This document shows, in pieces, positions 1-10,163 of a DNA stretch of 64,000 bases (the stretch's first letter is position 1; each line of letters begins with the position of its first letter). The translations under genes and the position numbers were made by a program. Where the stretch lies: assembly GCA_963693085.1 (NCBI GenBank), contig OY856410.1, positions 561,089,906 through 561,153,905 on the forward strand, given 5' to 3'. The stretch is from Alisma plantago-aquatica. Taxonomy: Eukaryota > Streptophyta > Magnoliopsida > Alismatales > Alismataceae. The notes under the pieces were generated by a model that saw only the letters and a list, made by a program, of their open reading frames with translations, was not told the DNA's origin and ran no database searches.

Positions 1-180
1 AAGACACAAAAATTTTAAATTTCCCTTAAATTCCCCATGCACTAACAAACAAGATGACACACTTTTATGACATCCAAAATTTACACTAGATAGCGCGTGG
101 ATCCTACAAAAAGTAAAGATGCAAGAAACAAATAATAATGCCAAAAACTAAAAACAATAAAAGATAGAGTTGTTCCAACT

Positions 181-192
181 ACCCCCCTAAGC
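181..192 (-). other. Polypurine-tract-like motif of Athila-1
   Basis: Read on the minus strand this is GCTTAGGGGGGT, just past the end of the envelope-position ORF (stop near 255), where plant Ty3/Gypsy elements carry the plus-strand primer. The following 180 bases do not resemble the start of the 5' LTR, so either the true tract lies further left or a non-coding tail precedes the LTR. Confidence 0.4.
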
Positions 193-254
193 TTGAATCC
201 GACTATGGCCTCATAGTCAAAAACAAACTTAAAGATTGGAATAGAGATACCCGA

Positions 255-1214
255 TCACTCTTGTGGAGGTGGAGGTGGCTGCGGAGAAGTGGGGTCCCAA
301 GACAGGAACTGCCCTTGGAAGTTCGGCTCATACTGGGGCATTGGTGGAGGCTGTGGATACCCACAAAAATAGCCCTGACTCCAGTAGTGGTCGTAGAATG
401 GATGCTGCTGCTGCTCCATCCTATGCAGCCGATCATGGGGGCTTTCTTGATTGGCGAAAAGAAGGCGCTCATTCTCGAAGATCGCCTGCTGGTTGACGAA
501 AAGCCGGTTGGTGGTGTCTTGAATACCGGCATATGCAGCGGTGTGGCTGTGCTGCGTCTGCTGAATGTCTTGGAGCATGTTGTACATGCCCTGCATAGAG
601 TAAACATCCTTGCTCTGCTGCGAGGACTGCGGCGGTGGAGGCGGATGCGGAGAAGATGATGAAGCACCTGGATGCATCCGAGGACGCTTCCGGGGTGCTA
701 CGTGTGCTCGAAGAGGTGTGAATGCCTCCTCTTCCTCCTCAGCCTCGTCGTCCTGTCCATCGTCACCGCCGTCATTGCCGCCTTCTTCCTCATCGGATTC
801 GATGGCTATGATTGGCCATCTGAAATGTTGTGCGCCCTCGATGTGGAAGACGGGATCCGGCAGCGCACACTCCTGGTAAGCGTGGTTGACGTGGCAGTGC
901 GCGTATGCCAAACCATCCCATAGAAGAATAAGGTTTGAACGGTGCAGATGTTGCATGTTCACCTTACTCCTCGTGGAAATTGAAGTCATGGTGGAGAAGT
1001 TGAGCCCGAGGTAGTGCGCCAACTTGCTGATGAGCCCGCCAAAATGAATCGGGGCCTTCCTCGTACTCCTCTTTACCGCCAGAACTCGCTGCAGGAAAAA
1101 CGCACCCCAGTTGCATTCTTGTCGCTTCAGGAGCATGTAGAGAAAGAAGAGGTCGGTCTCCTGAAATTTGCTCAGCGCCAGATCACTACGAGCAAAGAAT
1201 GTGAAACTCAACAT
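255..1214 (-). pseudogene. Athila-1 envelope-position ORF, C-terminal part
   Basis: This is the second half of the extra ORF, 319 residues from its first Met. The same frame stays open upstream to about 1275, so it continues the 1253-1849 piece after a one-base frameshift. The N-terminal third resembles the conserved core of Athila 3' ORFs (helical, with a late LHRML segment). It is followed by a strongly acidic run near residues 140-165, then a basic PRKRPR cluster near residue 175, and a Gln/Pro-rich tail ending in polyproline. I see no signal peptide and no convincing membrane span. Function unknown; the label envelope-like rests on position only. Confidence 0.7.
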
Positions 1215-1252
1215 CCGGTGTAGGACCCGGACAAATGGGTGCTCGAAATCTG

Positions 1253-1849
1253 CTACGGCAGCATTGTGGTACTCACTGTCTTGCCCGCCGGCACTGTCAC
1301 TAGCTCGGCGAAGATTTTGTCATAATCGGTGCGGGAGTCCGGTCGCCGGTGATCGTGTTGCGAGTGGTTCCAGTTGAAGATGTTGTTAAACTGCCTAAGA
1401 GTGATGTTGTAGTCGATGTTGAACAGCCGGAACGACACCCGGCCCTTGATCCACTCACGATCAGTAGCAACTACGTCGTTGGGCACGATGCAGACATCAA
1501 GGGACGCCATGAATTCCGCCACCAACTCTTTGTAGGTGGGCCACTCGCCGAAGAATGGTTGACCATCCGCATGGTACTCCAGCTCGTCTGGCCTTCTGCT
1601 GGTGTGGCGTGCTTGACCCTTCAGAACATAGGCCAAGTTGGCCTCGAATCCAAGATCGCGGATCATATCCCGGTCCACATACCGGGTAGGCTCGATCTTT
1701 CGCTTCAAGATCTCTTCATAGATCTTCTTCACCTCTGTGGATGGGTGAACCAGGCGCGGACGTGATACTGACGCAGTAGGGGGTGGCACGAACTCCATGA
1801 TATCCATAGGATTCACGCGGGAGGATGATGCTCCGGCGACGTGCACCAT
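1253..1849 (-). pseudogene. Athila-1 envelope-position ORF, N-terminal part (ATHILA ORF family)
   Basis: 198 residues. The start at 1849 is the first Met after a TATA box at 2031-2040 and gives a leader of about 180 bases. Segments such as FFGEWPTYKELVAEFMASL and FRLFNIDYNITLRQFNNIF match the general pattern of the plant ATHILA ORF-1 family: aromatic-rich helices, a conserved FGEW-like stretch and a lightly basic surface. The frame ends early at 1253. The neighbouring frame continues the homologous core, which places a single-base frameshift at about 1270-1290. Family assignment is from recall of the pattern, not from a search. Confidence 0.65.
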
Positions 1850-2030
1850 TGTTGCGAGTGAAACGGGATTAGAAGAAGAGCTCGGGGAATTTTGGAGAAT
1901 TGACTCTTCGCTCGGTGAAGATCTTCACTCGGTGTTGCTGCTCTTCGATCTTGGATGGCTCGGGGGAGTGCTCGGTGCAAAGGAGAAAGATCACTCTGAA
2001 GGTGTGACGTCAAATGACGTAATGACTCTC

Positions 2031-2040
2031 CTTATATAGA
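2031..2040 (-). promoter_or_regulatory. Candidate internal TATA box in front of the Athila-1 3' ORF
   Basis: The minus strand reads TCTATATAAG. It lies about 180 bases upstream of the ORF start at 1849 and about 15 bases downstream of the last palindrome of the array at 2055-2583. Two TGACG motifs and one TGAC (2005-2026) lie immediately downstream. Promoter activity is inference. Confidence 0.45.
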
Positions 2041-2054
2041 CTTGGCCGGTGCCA

Positions 2055-2583
2055 CTGTCGATGGTATCGACACGTCTCGATGCTATCCGCCCCCCTCGCG
2101 AGTATCGACGGCTGACGGTTGCTTGATCTTGTAACCCGAATCACTCTTGAGTCGATACCATCGACGCGGGTCGATGGTATCGACGCTGCACCCGGATCGA
2201 TGATGTGGGCGCCGCAATCGCCGTCGATTTCTTTGCGCGGATCGGTGACATGGATGGTCGATACCATCGACAGGTGTCGATAGTATCGACTTGGCTTCAT
2301 TGCGACACTGCCACTTTGCACTTCAACTTGTAACGATGTCGATACCATCGACGAGGCCGTTGACGGTATCGAGCTGACTGAGACAAATTGATCTGAACTT
2401 CTCCAGAGATCTCGATGGTATCGATGCCTATGTCGATACTATCGACTGTTGTTGGGCGACCTGCTTGTATGTGTGTCGATACCATCGACGAGTCCGTCGA
2501 TAGTATCGACTCAGAACGAACTCTGCAGTTGTCAACCTGAACCTATGTCGATACCATCGACCTGAGTGTCGATGGTATCGACT
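2055..2583. repeat. Array of GTCGATGGTATCGAC palindromes in the pol-ORF spacer of Athila-1
   Basis: About 14 copies of a 15-base half-palindromic unit (GTCGATGGTATCGAC or its complement, with one- or two-base variants). They come mostly as seven inverted pairs separated by 4-10 bases, each pair able to form a hairpin. Pairs are 30-60 bases apart with unrelated sequence between them, so this is not a simple tandem satellite. The same unit recurs in the LTR of this element (9478-9802). Confidence 0.9.
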
Positions 2584-2697
2584 CTGCCTCAGCCTGCACA
2601 ATGAACAAACGGATCAAGGTATCTTCTTTAAACTAAAAATTGAATGAAAATAAAGCAACCTATGATTATAATTAAACTATCCTAATGTACCGATGGT

Positions 2698-2748
2698 TGG
2701 GTTGCCTCCCAAAAAGCGCCCTTATTTAACGTCTTAGGCTAGACGACT
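2698..2748 (-). other. Conserved post-integrase motif (GGGAGGCAACCC type)
   Basis: A ~50-base block starting 11 bases after the integrase stop. On the minus strand it contains GACGTTAAATAAGGGCGC and then TTTTTGGGAGGCAACCC. The matching block in Athila-2 is at 13338-13387, also about 12 bases after the stop, although the surrounding spacers are unrelated. I recall similar GGGAGGCAACCC blocks in other plant Athila/Tat elements. Its role is not established; candidates are a second polypurine tract or an RNA processing signal. Confidence 0.6.
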
Positions 2749-2758
2749 TCCGGGCATC

Positions 2759-3289
2759 TCATTCATCTGAAAGTGTAATGAGTTTAACCTCATTCACTTT
2801 TCTCTTGTAATTCTCACCAAAATACAGCTTTAACCTCTGTCCATTCACCAAGAACGTGGCATCACCATCACACACTAAAATTGCACCGTGTGGTTTTACC
2901 TCTTCCACCACGAACGGTCCACTCCACGGGGACTTCAGCTTCCCGGGGTGTAACTTGAGTCGAGAGTTGAACAACAAAACATTATCTCCCTTCTTGAACA
3001 TGCGCAACTCAATGTGGCGATCGTGGATTAGTTTTGTGCGCTCCTTGTATATCTGGGCATTCTCATATGTCGTCATCCGTAACTCATCCAGCTCATTCAA
3101 CTCAAACATTCTCTTTCTTCCTGCTTCATCATAACTTAGATTTAGCCTTCTAAGCGCCCAATGGGCCTTGTGCTCCAACTCCACCGGTAGGTGACAAGCC
3201 CGGCCATACGCCAACCTAAAAGGCGTAGTGCCTATAGGTGTTTTGTAAGCCGTTTTTATATGCCCACAGTGCATCCGGTAGTAGGGCAC
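2759..3289 (-). CDS. Athila-1 integrase, C-terminal part
   Basis: 176 residues from the first Met; the frame is the same as the integrase core upstream, from which it is cut by a TAG stop at about 3315-3317. It holds the end of the core fold ([19 protein letters not shown] type segment), a linker, and the C-terminal DNA/chromatin-binding part with the [19 protein letters not shown] and WSGPF (GPY/F-like) motifs. The reading frame ends 11 bases before the conserved post-integrase block. Confidence 0.85.
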   Translation of the reverse strand: MPYYRMHCGHIKTAYKTPIGTTPFRLAYGRACHLPVELEHKAHWALRRLNLSYDEAGRKRMFELNELDELRMTTYENAQIYKERTKLIHDRHIELRMFKKGDNVLLFNSRLKLHPGKLKSPWSGPFVVEEVKPHGAILVCDGDATFLVNGQRLKLYFGENYKRKVNEVKLITLSDE

Positions 3290-3317
3290 TCCAATTCTTC
3301 CTTGTGGATGCCACCGT

Positions 3318-3800
3318 CTACTCTAGAATCTTCTTGATTTCACGGTTTGAGACCTCCACTTGGCCTTGAGTCTGCGGATGATATGGGGTGCCAATGTTGT
3401 GCTTGACCCCATATTTCTTCAATAATGTCGAGAACTTCTGATTCCTAAAGTGTGTAACCCCATCGCTTATTATCATTTGGGGTATCCCAAACCTGCAGAA
3501 AATATTCTCTTTCACAAACCTGCACACTATAGTAGAATCATTAGTCCTTGTGGGGATTGCTTCCACCCACTTCGACACATAATCAACGGCTAACAAGATA
3601 TATAAATTGGAGTTCGATGACACAAAGGGTCCCATGAAGTCTATGCCCCACAAATCAAATACCTCAACTTCCTGAAATACATTCAGGGGCATCTCCTGTC
3701 GCTTCGATATATTACCTGCTCGCTGACAAGGATCACATTGCCTCACAAAATCGTAGGCATCCTGAAACAAAGTTGGCCAATAAAGGCCGCTTTCCAACAC
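3318..3800 (-). CDS. Athila-1 integrase core (rve) with zinc finger cysteines
   Basis: 160 residues. It begins with the second half of the HHCC zinc finger (CDPCQR) and carries the three acidic catalytic positions of the DDE fold: Asp in WGIDFMG, Asp in IISDG, and Glu in GQVEVSNRE. The usual GGTHF after the second Asp reads GVTHF here. Integrase joins the cDNA ends to chromosomal DNA. The frame is closed at both ends by single stops (TGA upstream near 3810, TAG downstream near 3316) but continues in phase with its neighbours. Confidence 0.88.
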   Translation of the reverse strand: MLESGLYWPTLFQDAYDFVRQCDPCQRAGNISKRQEMPLNVFQEVEVFDLWGIDFMGPFVSSNSNLYILLAVDYVSKWVEAIPTRTNDSTIVCRFVKENIFCRFGIPQMIISDGVTHFRNQKFSTLLKKYGVKHNIGTPYHPQTQGQVEVSNREIKKILE

Positions 3801-3812
3801 CTTAGCTGCGGT

Positions 3813-4214
3813 TCACGAACTGGCATGGTGTCCTCCCGTAGGTGATGCATGGTAATGATGGAGAACACTCTCGTACTCCACTTCAAGCACACACCTGCGT
3901 AAGATACCGTCCCTGCATTGCTTCAAAAGAATTGGATCATCCCAAAAATAGTATCTTAAAGAATGAAAGAATCTCTTTTTCTTCTGATATGACCAATCTT
4001 CCGGGATGATCCCGCAAGCCAAATAATTAACAATTTCAGCGAACCAAGGCTCTTTAGAATTAATTTTTAAAAGCTGTTCATCGGGAAACGTCTCGGTTAT
4101 GGGTATATGCAAATCTTTTTCATCCACCCTATCTAACCTAGACAAATGATCAGCCACTACATTCTCAATTCCAGACTTATCCTTGATTTCAATATCAAAT
4201 TCCTGTAAAAGCAA
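3813..4214 (-). CDS. Athila-1 RNase H end and integrase zinc-finger start
   Basis: 133 residues. It opens with the end of RNase H ([15 protein letters not shown], a very conserved Athila/Tat block), followed by a linker with many charged residues and the His part of the integrase HHCC finger ([12 protein letters not shown]). It is offset by one frame from the main pol ORF; the shift lies in the A-run near 4245-4252. The TGA that ends it at about 3813-3815 is in frame with the integrase core. Confidence 0.85.
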   Translation of the reverse strand: MLLQEFDIEIKDKSGIENVVADHLSRLDRVDEKDLHIPITETFPDEQLLKINSKEPWFAEIVNYLACGIIPEDWSYQKKKRFFHSLRYYFWDDPILLKQCRDGILRRCVLEVEYESVLHHYHASPTGGHHASS

Positions 4215-7200
4215 AATCCACCTAATGAGTCTGGGCTTTGCATCTTTTTCTCCATCAAGTATTTTATTATAGCATGGTCAGTCCATACAACTACTTTAGA
4301 TCCAACTAAATACTGCTGAAATTTTTCGAAAGCAAACACGACGGCAAGTAATTCTTTCTCAGTAGTTGTATAATTCAATTGAGCATCATTCAGAGTTTTG
4401 GAAGCATAGAAAATCACAGCGGGTTTATTATCCACATGTTGCCCCAATACGGCTCCTACTGCAAAATCCGAAGTGTCACTCATCAATTCGAAGGGTTTTG
4501 TCCAATCCGACGTTTGAACAACCGGGGCAGAAATCAATTTTTCTTTCAAAACATTGAATGCATGAAGACACTTATCGTTGAAATCGAAAACCACATCTTT
4601 CTCCAAAAGTCCGGATAAGGGTTTTGCAATTTTAGAAAAATACTTTATGAATCGCCGATAGAACCCGGTGTGTCCCAGAAAGCTTCTCACCCCTTTTACA
4701 GAATTTGGTGGGGGCAACTTGGAAATCACCTCTATTTTCACTGGGTCTACCTCAAGACCTTTGCTAGACACCTTGTGTCCTAGCACTATTCCCTCTGTCA
4801 CCATCATGTGACATTTCTCCCAGTTAAGGACCAAGTGTGTGTCCTCACAACGTTGCAACACTTTGTCTAGGTTATAGAGACATTCATCAAACGATGCACC
4901 ATAAAACGAGAAGTCATCCATAAAAACCTCAAGACAGCACTCTACCATGTCAGAAAATATGACGAGCATACAACGTTGAAACGTCGCCGGTGCATTACAT
5001 AAACCAAACGGCATTCGACGGTAAGCAAAAGTCCCATAGGGACAGGTGAACATAGACTTCTCTTGATCTAAAGGATCAATCGAGATCTGGTTGTACCCCA
5101 AATATCCGTCTAGAAAACAAAAATGCGACCGACCTGCAAGGCGTTCTAAAATTTGATCAATAAATGGTAAAGGAAAATGATCCTTAAGTGTGGCGGCATT
5201 CAGACGACGGTAGTCAATACAAACTCGCCACCCGGTTACCAGTCGGGTGGTGACATGTTCATTCAACAAATTTTTAGTGACAGTAATTCCCCCCTTCTTA
5301 GGGACTACCTGTGTGGGACTCACCCACATCGAGTCTGATATGGCATAGATAATCCCTGCAGCAAGAAGTTTGATGACCTCCTTCTTCACAACCTCCATCA
5401 TGCTCGGATTTAAACGTCTTTGAGGCTGAATAACAGGCTTGGCTCCCTCCTCGAGCTGAATCTTGTGCTGACATAGAGTAGGGGAAATCCCCTTGATGTC
5501 TGCAACAGACCACCCAAAAGCTCCACGGTGGTTCTTCAGCACTATCAGCAATTTCTCCTCCTCGTCCGCACTCAAATAAGCAGATAGGATCACCGGTAAC
5601 TTGTCTTTCTCAGCTAGAAAGACATACTTGAGATGCGGGGGAAGTGGCTTCAATTCTAACTCTGGCGGGCTGATAAGAGATGATTGCAGCGGTGGGGGAA
5701 GTACACCTAAATCTTCATAATGCCTCGCATAGAAGCATGGAAGCATATGAAGCATTTTAGCGCACTCCTTGAGTGATTTACTCCGCATCCAATCATAGGT
5801 AACATTCAACAAACAAGCCTCTAACGGCAATTCCGGATATGCATCAACAACAGAAATAGCAATCGCATCATCCTCCCAAGAAGGCATAATGTCCTCATTC
5901 TCATCATTCGGAAATCCCACAGCTTTACACAAAGAAACAACCTTAGTTTGCTCCCTGATATCCACAGCTAAGGTTCCATTATCCATCTTGCTCATCACAT
6001 GAGCCATGTCCAGAAATGGTTTTCCAAGGCAGAGTGAGATGTTGTGATCCATATGTTTCACCATATTACATTGTTCTTTTGCTTTAGAAGACGCAGTGCT
6101 AGAGGGCATGACCATCTCAAAGCGATCATCTGCTATGCCCAAGGTCAAGCGACCTCTCCCCATCTCTAAGATCATGTCGGCTGTAGCTTGGAATGGACGT
6201 CCAAGTAACAGCTCATTGCCGTGCTCATCCTGCATCTCCATAACCACAAAATCAGCCGGAAAGACAAATCGATCCACCTTTACTAAGACATCTTCACAGA
6301 TTCCATAAGGCTTCACCACAGAGTTGTCGGCCAATTGAATAGTCATATTGCTCGGCCGTGACTCCTTCAGTCCCAACTTTTTGAATGTCGAAAGGGGCAT
6401 TAACTTGATGCTCGCCCCTGAATCACACAGTGCTTCTCCAAATTTAAACTTCCCGATATAGAAAGAAATGTTGAAACACCCTGGATCCTTTCTCTTTGGT
6501 GGTAGAGTGCCCATAATGAAGGCACTCACTTGCTCCTTTAGCAAAACGACCTCAGTGTCTGGTATTTTCCTCTTTTTGGTAATGACATCTTTTAGAAACT
6601 TCACGTATGAAGGAATTTGATCAATGGCTTCTAATAACGGAATATTGACTGAAAGCTTCCTAAAGCTGTCCAAGAATTTCTTGAACTGTGCATCTACCTT
6701 CCTTGCCTTCGCACTATTCGGATAAGGGACCGGAACAGCTTGTGCCCTTTGATGGGGTGGCACATAAGGCGTCTTTTTCTGCGGTTCCTCCTCAGCAACC
6801 TGTTCTTCAGTACCATCCATGGCTATGTCTTGAACTTGCCCTGTGACTAGTGTGGGCTGCCCCTCATTGGATTTACCTTCAACTTCATCTTGCGGTGTAC
6901 TTGTTTCATCCGTTCTTGGATTCAACACTTTCTTTCCGCTTCTCAGCAGAATAGCCTTAGCTTGCTGGTTTCCCCCGGGAACATTGGTATTCCCCGGAAA
7001 ACCCGGATGTGCTGGTTTCTTCAAACTAGCTATTTCAGCTGCCATCTGCGCCATGGATGTCTCTATGGTCCTCATTTGAGCCCCATGGATCTGCAATGTC
7101 TGCCCAAATTGATTCATGTATTCTCCTTGTTGCTTGATTTGCTGCCCGAATGTGTTCATTAACTCTTGATTTTGCTTGATGACCTGATTGAGCAACTCCG

Positions 7201-7426
7201 TGCTCTTGTCCTCTACAGCTGGCGCGGGCTTGGCTTCCGGATCCTGCAGAAAATTGTTCAGATCCTTCCATGAGAACTTTTTGTCCTTTCTCCATGAGTA
7301 GTCATTGTTCCTGTACCCTTGTTGTTGTCTCATGTACTTGACTTGAGTCTCATCCTCGGACTCATTTTCTTCTTTTTGCAGTAACTTCTTTGCGAGTAGA
7401 TCCATCTTCTCATTCAGCTCTCTCAT
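4157..7426 (-). CDS. Athila-1 gag C-terminus, protease, reverse transcriptase, RNase H
   Basis: 1089 residues, in the same frame as the gag ORF at 7448-8248 and separated from it by one TGA. Order: Gln-rich coiled region (about 60-150), basic/proline linker, aspartic protease with [15 protein letters not shown] (about 335), a long Athila-type linker, reverse transcriptase (about 690-870, with CIDYRRLN and the catalytic FMDD box), the thumb segment [17 protein letters not shown], and RNase H (about 970-1050, TDHAIIKYL). I see no CCHC zinc knuckle between the gag and protease parts. Translation is lost in the last ~20 residues by a one-base shift near 4250. The product would be a polyprotein that copies element RNA to DNA. 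Confidence 0.93.
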   Translation of the reverse strand: MRELNEKMDLLAKKLLQKEENESEDETQVKYMRQQQGYRNNDYSWRKDKKFSWKDLNNFLQDPEAKPAPAVEDKSTELLNQVIKQNQELMNTFGQQIKQQGEYMNQFGQTLQIHGAQMRTIETSMAQMAAEIASLKKPAHPGFPGNTNVPGGNQQAKAILLRSGKKVLNPRTDETSTPQDEVEGKSNEGQPTLVTGQVQDIAMDGTEEQVAEEEPQKKTPYVPPHQRAQAVPVPYPNSAKARKVDAQFKKFLDSFRKLSVNIPLLEAIDQIPSYVKFLKDVITKKRKIPDTEVVLLKEQVSAFIMGTLPPKRKDPGCFNISFYIGKFKFGEALCDSGASIKLMPLSTFKKLGLKESRPSNMTIQLADNSVVKPYGICEDVLVKVDRFVFPADFVVMEMQDEHGNELLLGRPFQATADMILEMGRGRLTLGIADDRFEMVMPSSTASSKAKEQCNMVKHMDHNISLCLGKPFLDMAHVMSKMDNGTLAVDIREQTKVVSLCKAVGFPNDENEDIMPSWEDDAIAISVVDAYPELPLEACLLNVTYDWMRSKSLKECAKMLHMLPCFYARHYEDLGVLPPPLQSSLISPPELELKPLPPHLKYVFLAEKDKLPVILSAYLSADEEEKLLIVLKNHRGAFGWSVADIKGISPTLCQHKIQLEEGAKPVIQPQRRLNPSMMEVVKKEVIKLLAAGIIYAISDSMWVSPTQVVPKKGGITVTKNLLNEHVTTRLVTGWRVCIDYRRLNAATLKDHFPLPFIDQILERLAGRSHFCFLDGYLGYNQISIDPLDQEKSMFTCPYGTFAYRRMPFGLCNAPATFQRCMLVIFSDMVECCLEVFMDDFSFYGASFDECLYNLDKVLQRCEDTHLVLNWEKCHMMVTEGIVLGHKVSSKGLEVDPVKIEVISKLPPPNSVKGVRSFLGHTGFYRRFIKYFSKIAKPLSGLLEKDVVFDFNDKCLHAFNVLKEKLISAPVVQTSDWTKPFELMSDTSDFAVGAVLGQHVDNKPAVIFYASKTLNDAQLNYTTTEKELLAVVFAFEKFQQYLVGSKVVVWTDHAIIKYLMEKKMQSPDSLGGFCFYRNLILKSRISLELRM

Positions 7427-7447
7427 TGCCTTTGATTCACTGGCGAC

Positions 7448-8248
7448 TCATGCTTGCTCAACTGGGCCTCTTTCTCTTTCTCCCCAGGACTGCTTTCTAG
7501 CCATGTTCTTGAGTATTTCCCAGCATCTAGTGTCAGTATTGTTTAGAAAAAATCCCGACCCGGCTGAATCCAGATTACTCCTATCATGCTCGAAGAGAGA
7601 AAAATAGAAGATTTTCACATGTGTCTCTTTGTCCAGCCCGTGATGCGGACATCTCCTCAACATAACCTGAAATCGCTCCCAGGTCTCAGAATATGTTTCA
7701 CCGGCCTGTTGGGTGAAATTGTGAATCTTCCGGATCATGTCATTAGTCTTCTCAGGAGGGAAGAACCTCTCAAAGAAGACCTCCACCATATGGTCCCAAG
7801 ATTCCACGAACTCATCGTCTAGATTATGTAGCCACTCTCTTGCTGCTCCCGCCAAGGAACTTGGGAACAACTTGAGGTACAATGCATCTTGTGAAAACCT
7901 GTCTATTTTTACCATGTCGCAGTTTTCAATGAACTGGCTGATGTGTGCAACCGGATCCTCATTCTTCAGCCCATGAAACGCATTTGATTTCACCAAATTA
8001 ATCAATGTTGGATCGATCTTATATGTCAGTATGTTGATCGCCTGCTTCTTTATAGGCCCCTTTAAAGCTGATGAGGAAGAAGCTTTGATCTTCTCCCATA
8101 TGGTTTGTGGCTCGGCCATCTCTTCTGGTTCAGATTCAGAATCTATCTCTTCTTGGTACTCTTGCTCAGAATGCTCCTCGTCCTCAGGTCCCGAAAACGG
8201 AACCTCGGGTGTGCGATTGTCGTAGTCTGTACTACGTGTATGCACCAT
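7448..8248 (-). CDS. Athila-1 gag (capsid region)
   Basis: 266 residues; Retrotrans_gag-type fold. Visible hallmarks are FIENCDMVKIDRFSQDALYL, AAREWLHNL, FFERFFPPEKT and GETYSETWERFQVML. The N-terminus MVHTRS is followed by an acidic stretch. The start at 8248 lies about 165 bases downstream of the primer site. The ORF ends with TGA at 7448-7450, yet the same frame continues into the protease-RT ORF. Gag would form the particle that packages element RNA. The stop lies inside the gag region rather than at the gag-pol border, so a mutation is more likely than programmed readthrough. Confidence 0.9.
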   Translation of the reverse strand: MVHTRSTDYDNRTPEVPFSGPEDEEHSEQEYQEEIDSESEPEEMAEPQTIWEKIKASSSSALKGPIKKQAINILTYKIDPTLINLVKSNAFHGLKNEDPVAHISQFIENCDMVKIDRFSQDALYLKLFPSSLAGAAREWLHNLDDEFVESWDHMVEVFFERFFPPEKTNDMIRKIHNFTQQAGETYSETWERFQVMLRRCPHHGLDKETHVKIFYFSLFEHDRSNLDSAGSGFFLNNTDTRCWEILKNMARKQSWGERERGPVEQA

Positions 8249-8411
8249 GCAACGTACTTGAAATGAGAAAATTCGAGTTCAGTACTATGCTTAGACGAGT
8301 GTAAACAATTATAGAGAAATTTACAAATACTTGAAGTTGTTTCAAAAAAATAAAAGAAATGTGGCCTAGAGTGCCCGCTCGTAGCACTCGAAGTGCCAAC
8401 AATTCGCCGTA

Positions 8412-8429
8412 TCCCCGGCAACGGCGCCA
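8412..8429 (-). other. Athila-1 primer binding site (tRNA-Asp type)
   Basis: The minus strand reads TGGCGCCGTTGCCGGGGA, six bases inside the LTR end at 8436. This is the usual Athila/Tat primer site, complementary to the 3' end of plant tRNA-Asp. It fixes both the LTR border and the element strand. Confidence 0.9.
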
Positions 8430-8435
8430 AAAACT

Positions 8436-10023
8436 TGACGTGTATTTTACTACGCGCTAAAAACACAAGTATACGCGTCAAGTAGTACATGCCTTGTGAG
8501 GCCCGAGTCGAACACAGGGATACTCGGAATTGTCGGAGACTCCTACTAACTATTTGCGATCCGCTAAGCCGAATAACAAATTGGGGTTTGTTGTCAAAAT
8601 TAAAAGAAAATAAAAATGAAACAAAAGCAAACAATTGATTAAAGGTTAATTTAATCAATTCAAAAAGGTATCTTTAGGATTGCGGTTTCACCGCGGGTAT
8701 TCATTGTATTAGATTTTATATAATGCCTCAATCTTCTCTCTCTATCTGGGTAGTGGCCTGAAAACATAATTACCCACTGTCGTGGTGCAATTCACTACTT
8801 AGGTTTAGGTCGGTTCCACCTTCGTAGTAACCTATTCCCTAAACTAAGTGCATTACGAATGGTCTCTCAGTTTCCACCATTAATTTTACACCACCTTTGT
8901 CAAGGGATTTATCGATGAATGTAGGTTCCGTCTCTTTTCAACCGTTAATCCTTCTGTCGAAGTGATTAAGGGAATTAGGTTATTATCATGGTGATCAAGC
9001 ATAACAATATATGGAGAAAATGAAACTATACCACGGATTTAAGAGAGAAAATATGAATTACTAATATAAAACTGTCATACAATGAATTCCCGTGCTACTC
9101 CCGGTCCTAAAGATGGAGGCGATTAGCCCCGCATGTTCATGTCACACAAGTACATGGTAGAAATAGGGGAAATCATATGAAAAACGTGAATTGAATGGGA
9201 AAACCCCTGAACGGAGAAGAACCGATTGATCCTTTGCGTAGAACACGTGCTTTCCCGCCTCTCGGTGGTGAAATCCGTCTTCAGCAGCGTCTGAATCGAC
9301 AGGTATGAACTTCTGGCCTCCGTTCTCCTTTCTCTCCCTCCTCGGCACTTGTGCAATGGCAAAATCCGATCCTCCCTCGTCTGGGCGGCCGTCATTAGGT
9401 ATAAGTCCCTAATTAGGTCGTTAATTAACTCCAGCCGTCCGATTGAGATCAATCTGAATCCAACGCAGATCTGACGGTGTCGATACCATCGACGCGAGTC
9501 AATGGTATCGACCGACTACAGTAGCGGCTGGCTGCAAACCCTTCCTTTTTCGCGCCCTTCATCATCTCGATACCATCGACTCGGGTCGATGGTATCGACT
9601 TCCTTTAGGCGTCGGTTTTGTCATTTTATGATGCTGTAGCCTCCATGTGTCGATGGTATCGACTTGGTGTCGATACTATCGACTGCTGCTTCGCCAGCAA
9701 CCTGAAGGTGTCTCGATACCATCGACATCAGCGTCGATGGTATCGACTCTTTGCTGCTCCTTTCGGCTGGCAACCTGCGACAATGTCGATGGTATCGACT
9801 TCCTGTTTTTCCTGAAATTTGAAGACAAGATCAAATAAATCCACACAAATAATAATAATGTGATAATGAATGCTCAAAATGATGAAACTAAGAGAATTTG
9901 ACATAAAATGATGGCAAAGTCCAAAATGGGTGAATTATGCAATATTAACCATAAAAATGACTAATAAAAGCACAAAACACATATCAAATAGGTCTATAAA
10001 TGTGACTCAAAATCATCGCATCA
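8436..10023 (-). repeat. Athila-1 5' LTR
   Basis: Bounded on the left by TGACGTG (LTR end ...CACGTCA on the minus strand) next to the primer site, and on the right by ...CGCATCA at 10020-10023 (start TGATGCG; the end could be 10020). Length about 1.59 kb. It contains a palindrome array (9478-9802) in the U3 part and, downstream of it, only a weak TATA-like CTTATACC near 9400. No second copy is in the window for comparison. Confidence 0.8.
9478..9802. repeat. GTCGATGGTATCGAC palindrome array in the Athila-1 LTR
   Basis: About nine copies of the same 15-base unit as in the 2055-2583 spacer, again largely in inverted pairs (for example GATACCATCGAC, 4-6 bases, then GTCGATGGTATC). Placed in U3, upstream of the presumed transcription start on the minus strand. 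Confidence 0.9.
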
Positions 10024-10163
10024 GCTCCAAGGACCAGGTCTGGCAAGGTGTTATAGTGGTTGTTGATGTGCTCAACTTGCTTAGCCACCTCATCTTGTCG
10101 TTGGTGGAAGCCTTGGAGTATGGTGGGCAAGGCTCGGTATTGTTCGTCGATCGTGGCCACTTG

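Larger units (their letters stand above)
1..10023 (-). mobile_element. Athila-1: Ty3/Gypsy Athila-lineage retrotransposon, 3' LTR outside window
   Basis: On the minus strand the order is 5' LTR (8436-10023), tRNA-Asp-type primer site, gag, protease, RT, RNase H, integrase, a spacer with palindromes, then an extra ORF in the envelope position. That order, the FMDD form of the RT box and the extra 3' ORF are typical of the Athila lineage. The 3' LTR lies beyond position 1, so the target duplication cannot be checked. The right end interrupts the reading frame of the Athila-2 3' ORF at about 10024, so this is the younger insertion. The coding region carries three in-frame stops and at least two frameshifts, so this copy is not autonomous now. 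Confidence 0.9.

Noticed and set aside
4366..8304. Plus-strand frames overlapping Athila-1 gag-pol
   Set aside because: Shadows of the minus-strand coding region with no family features.
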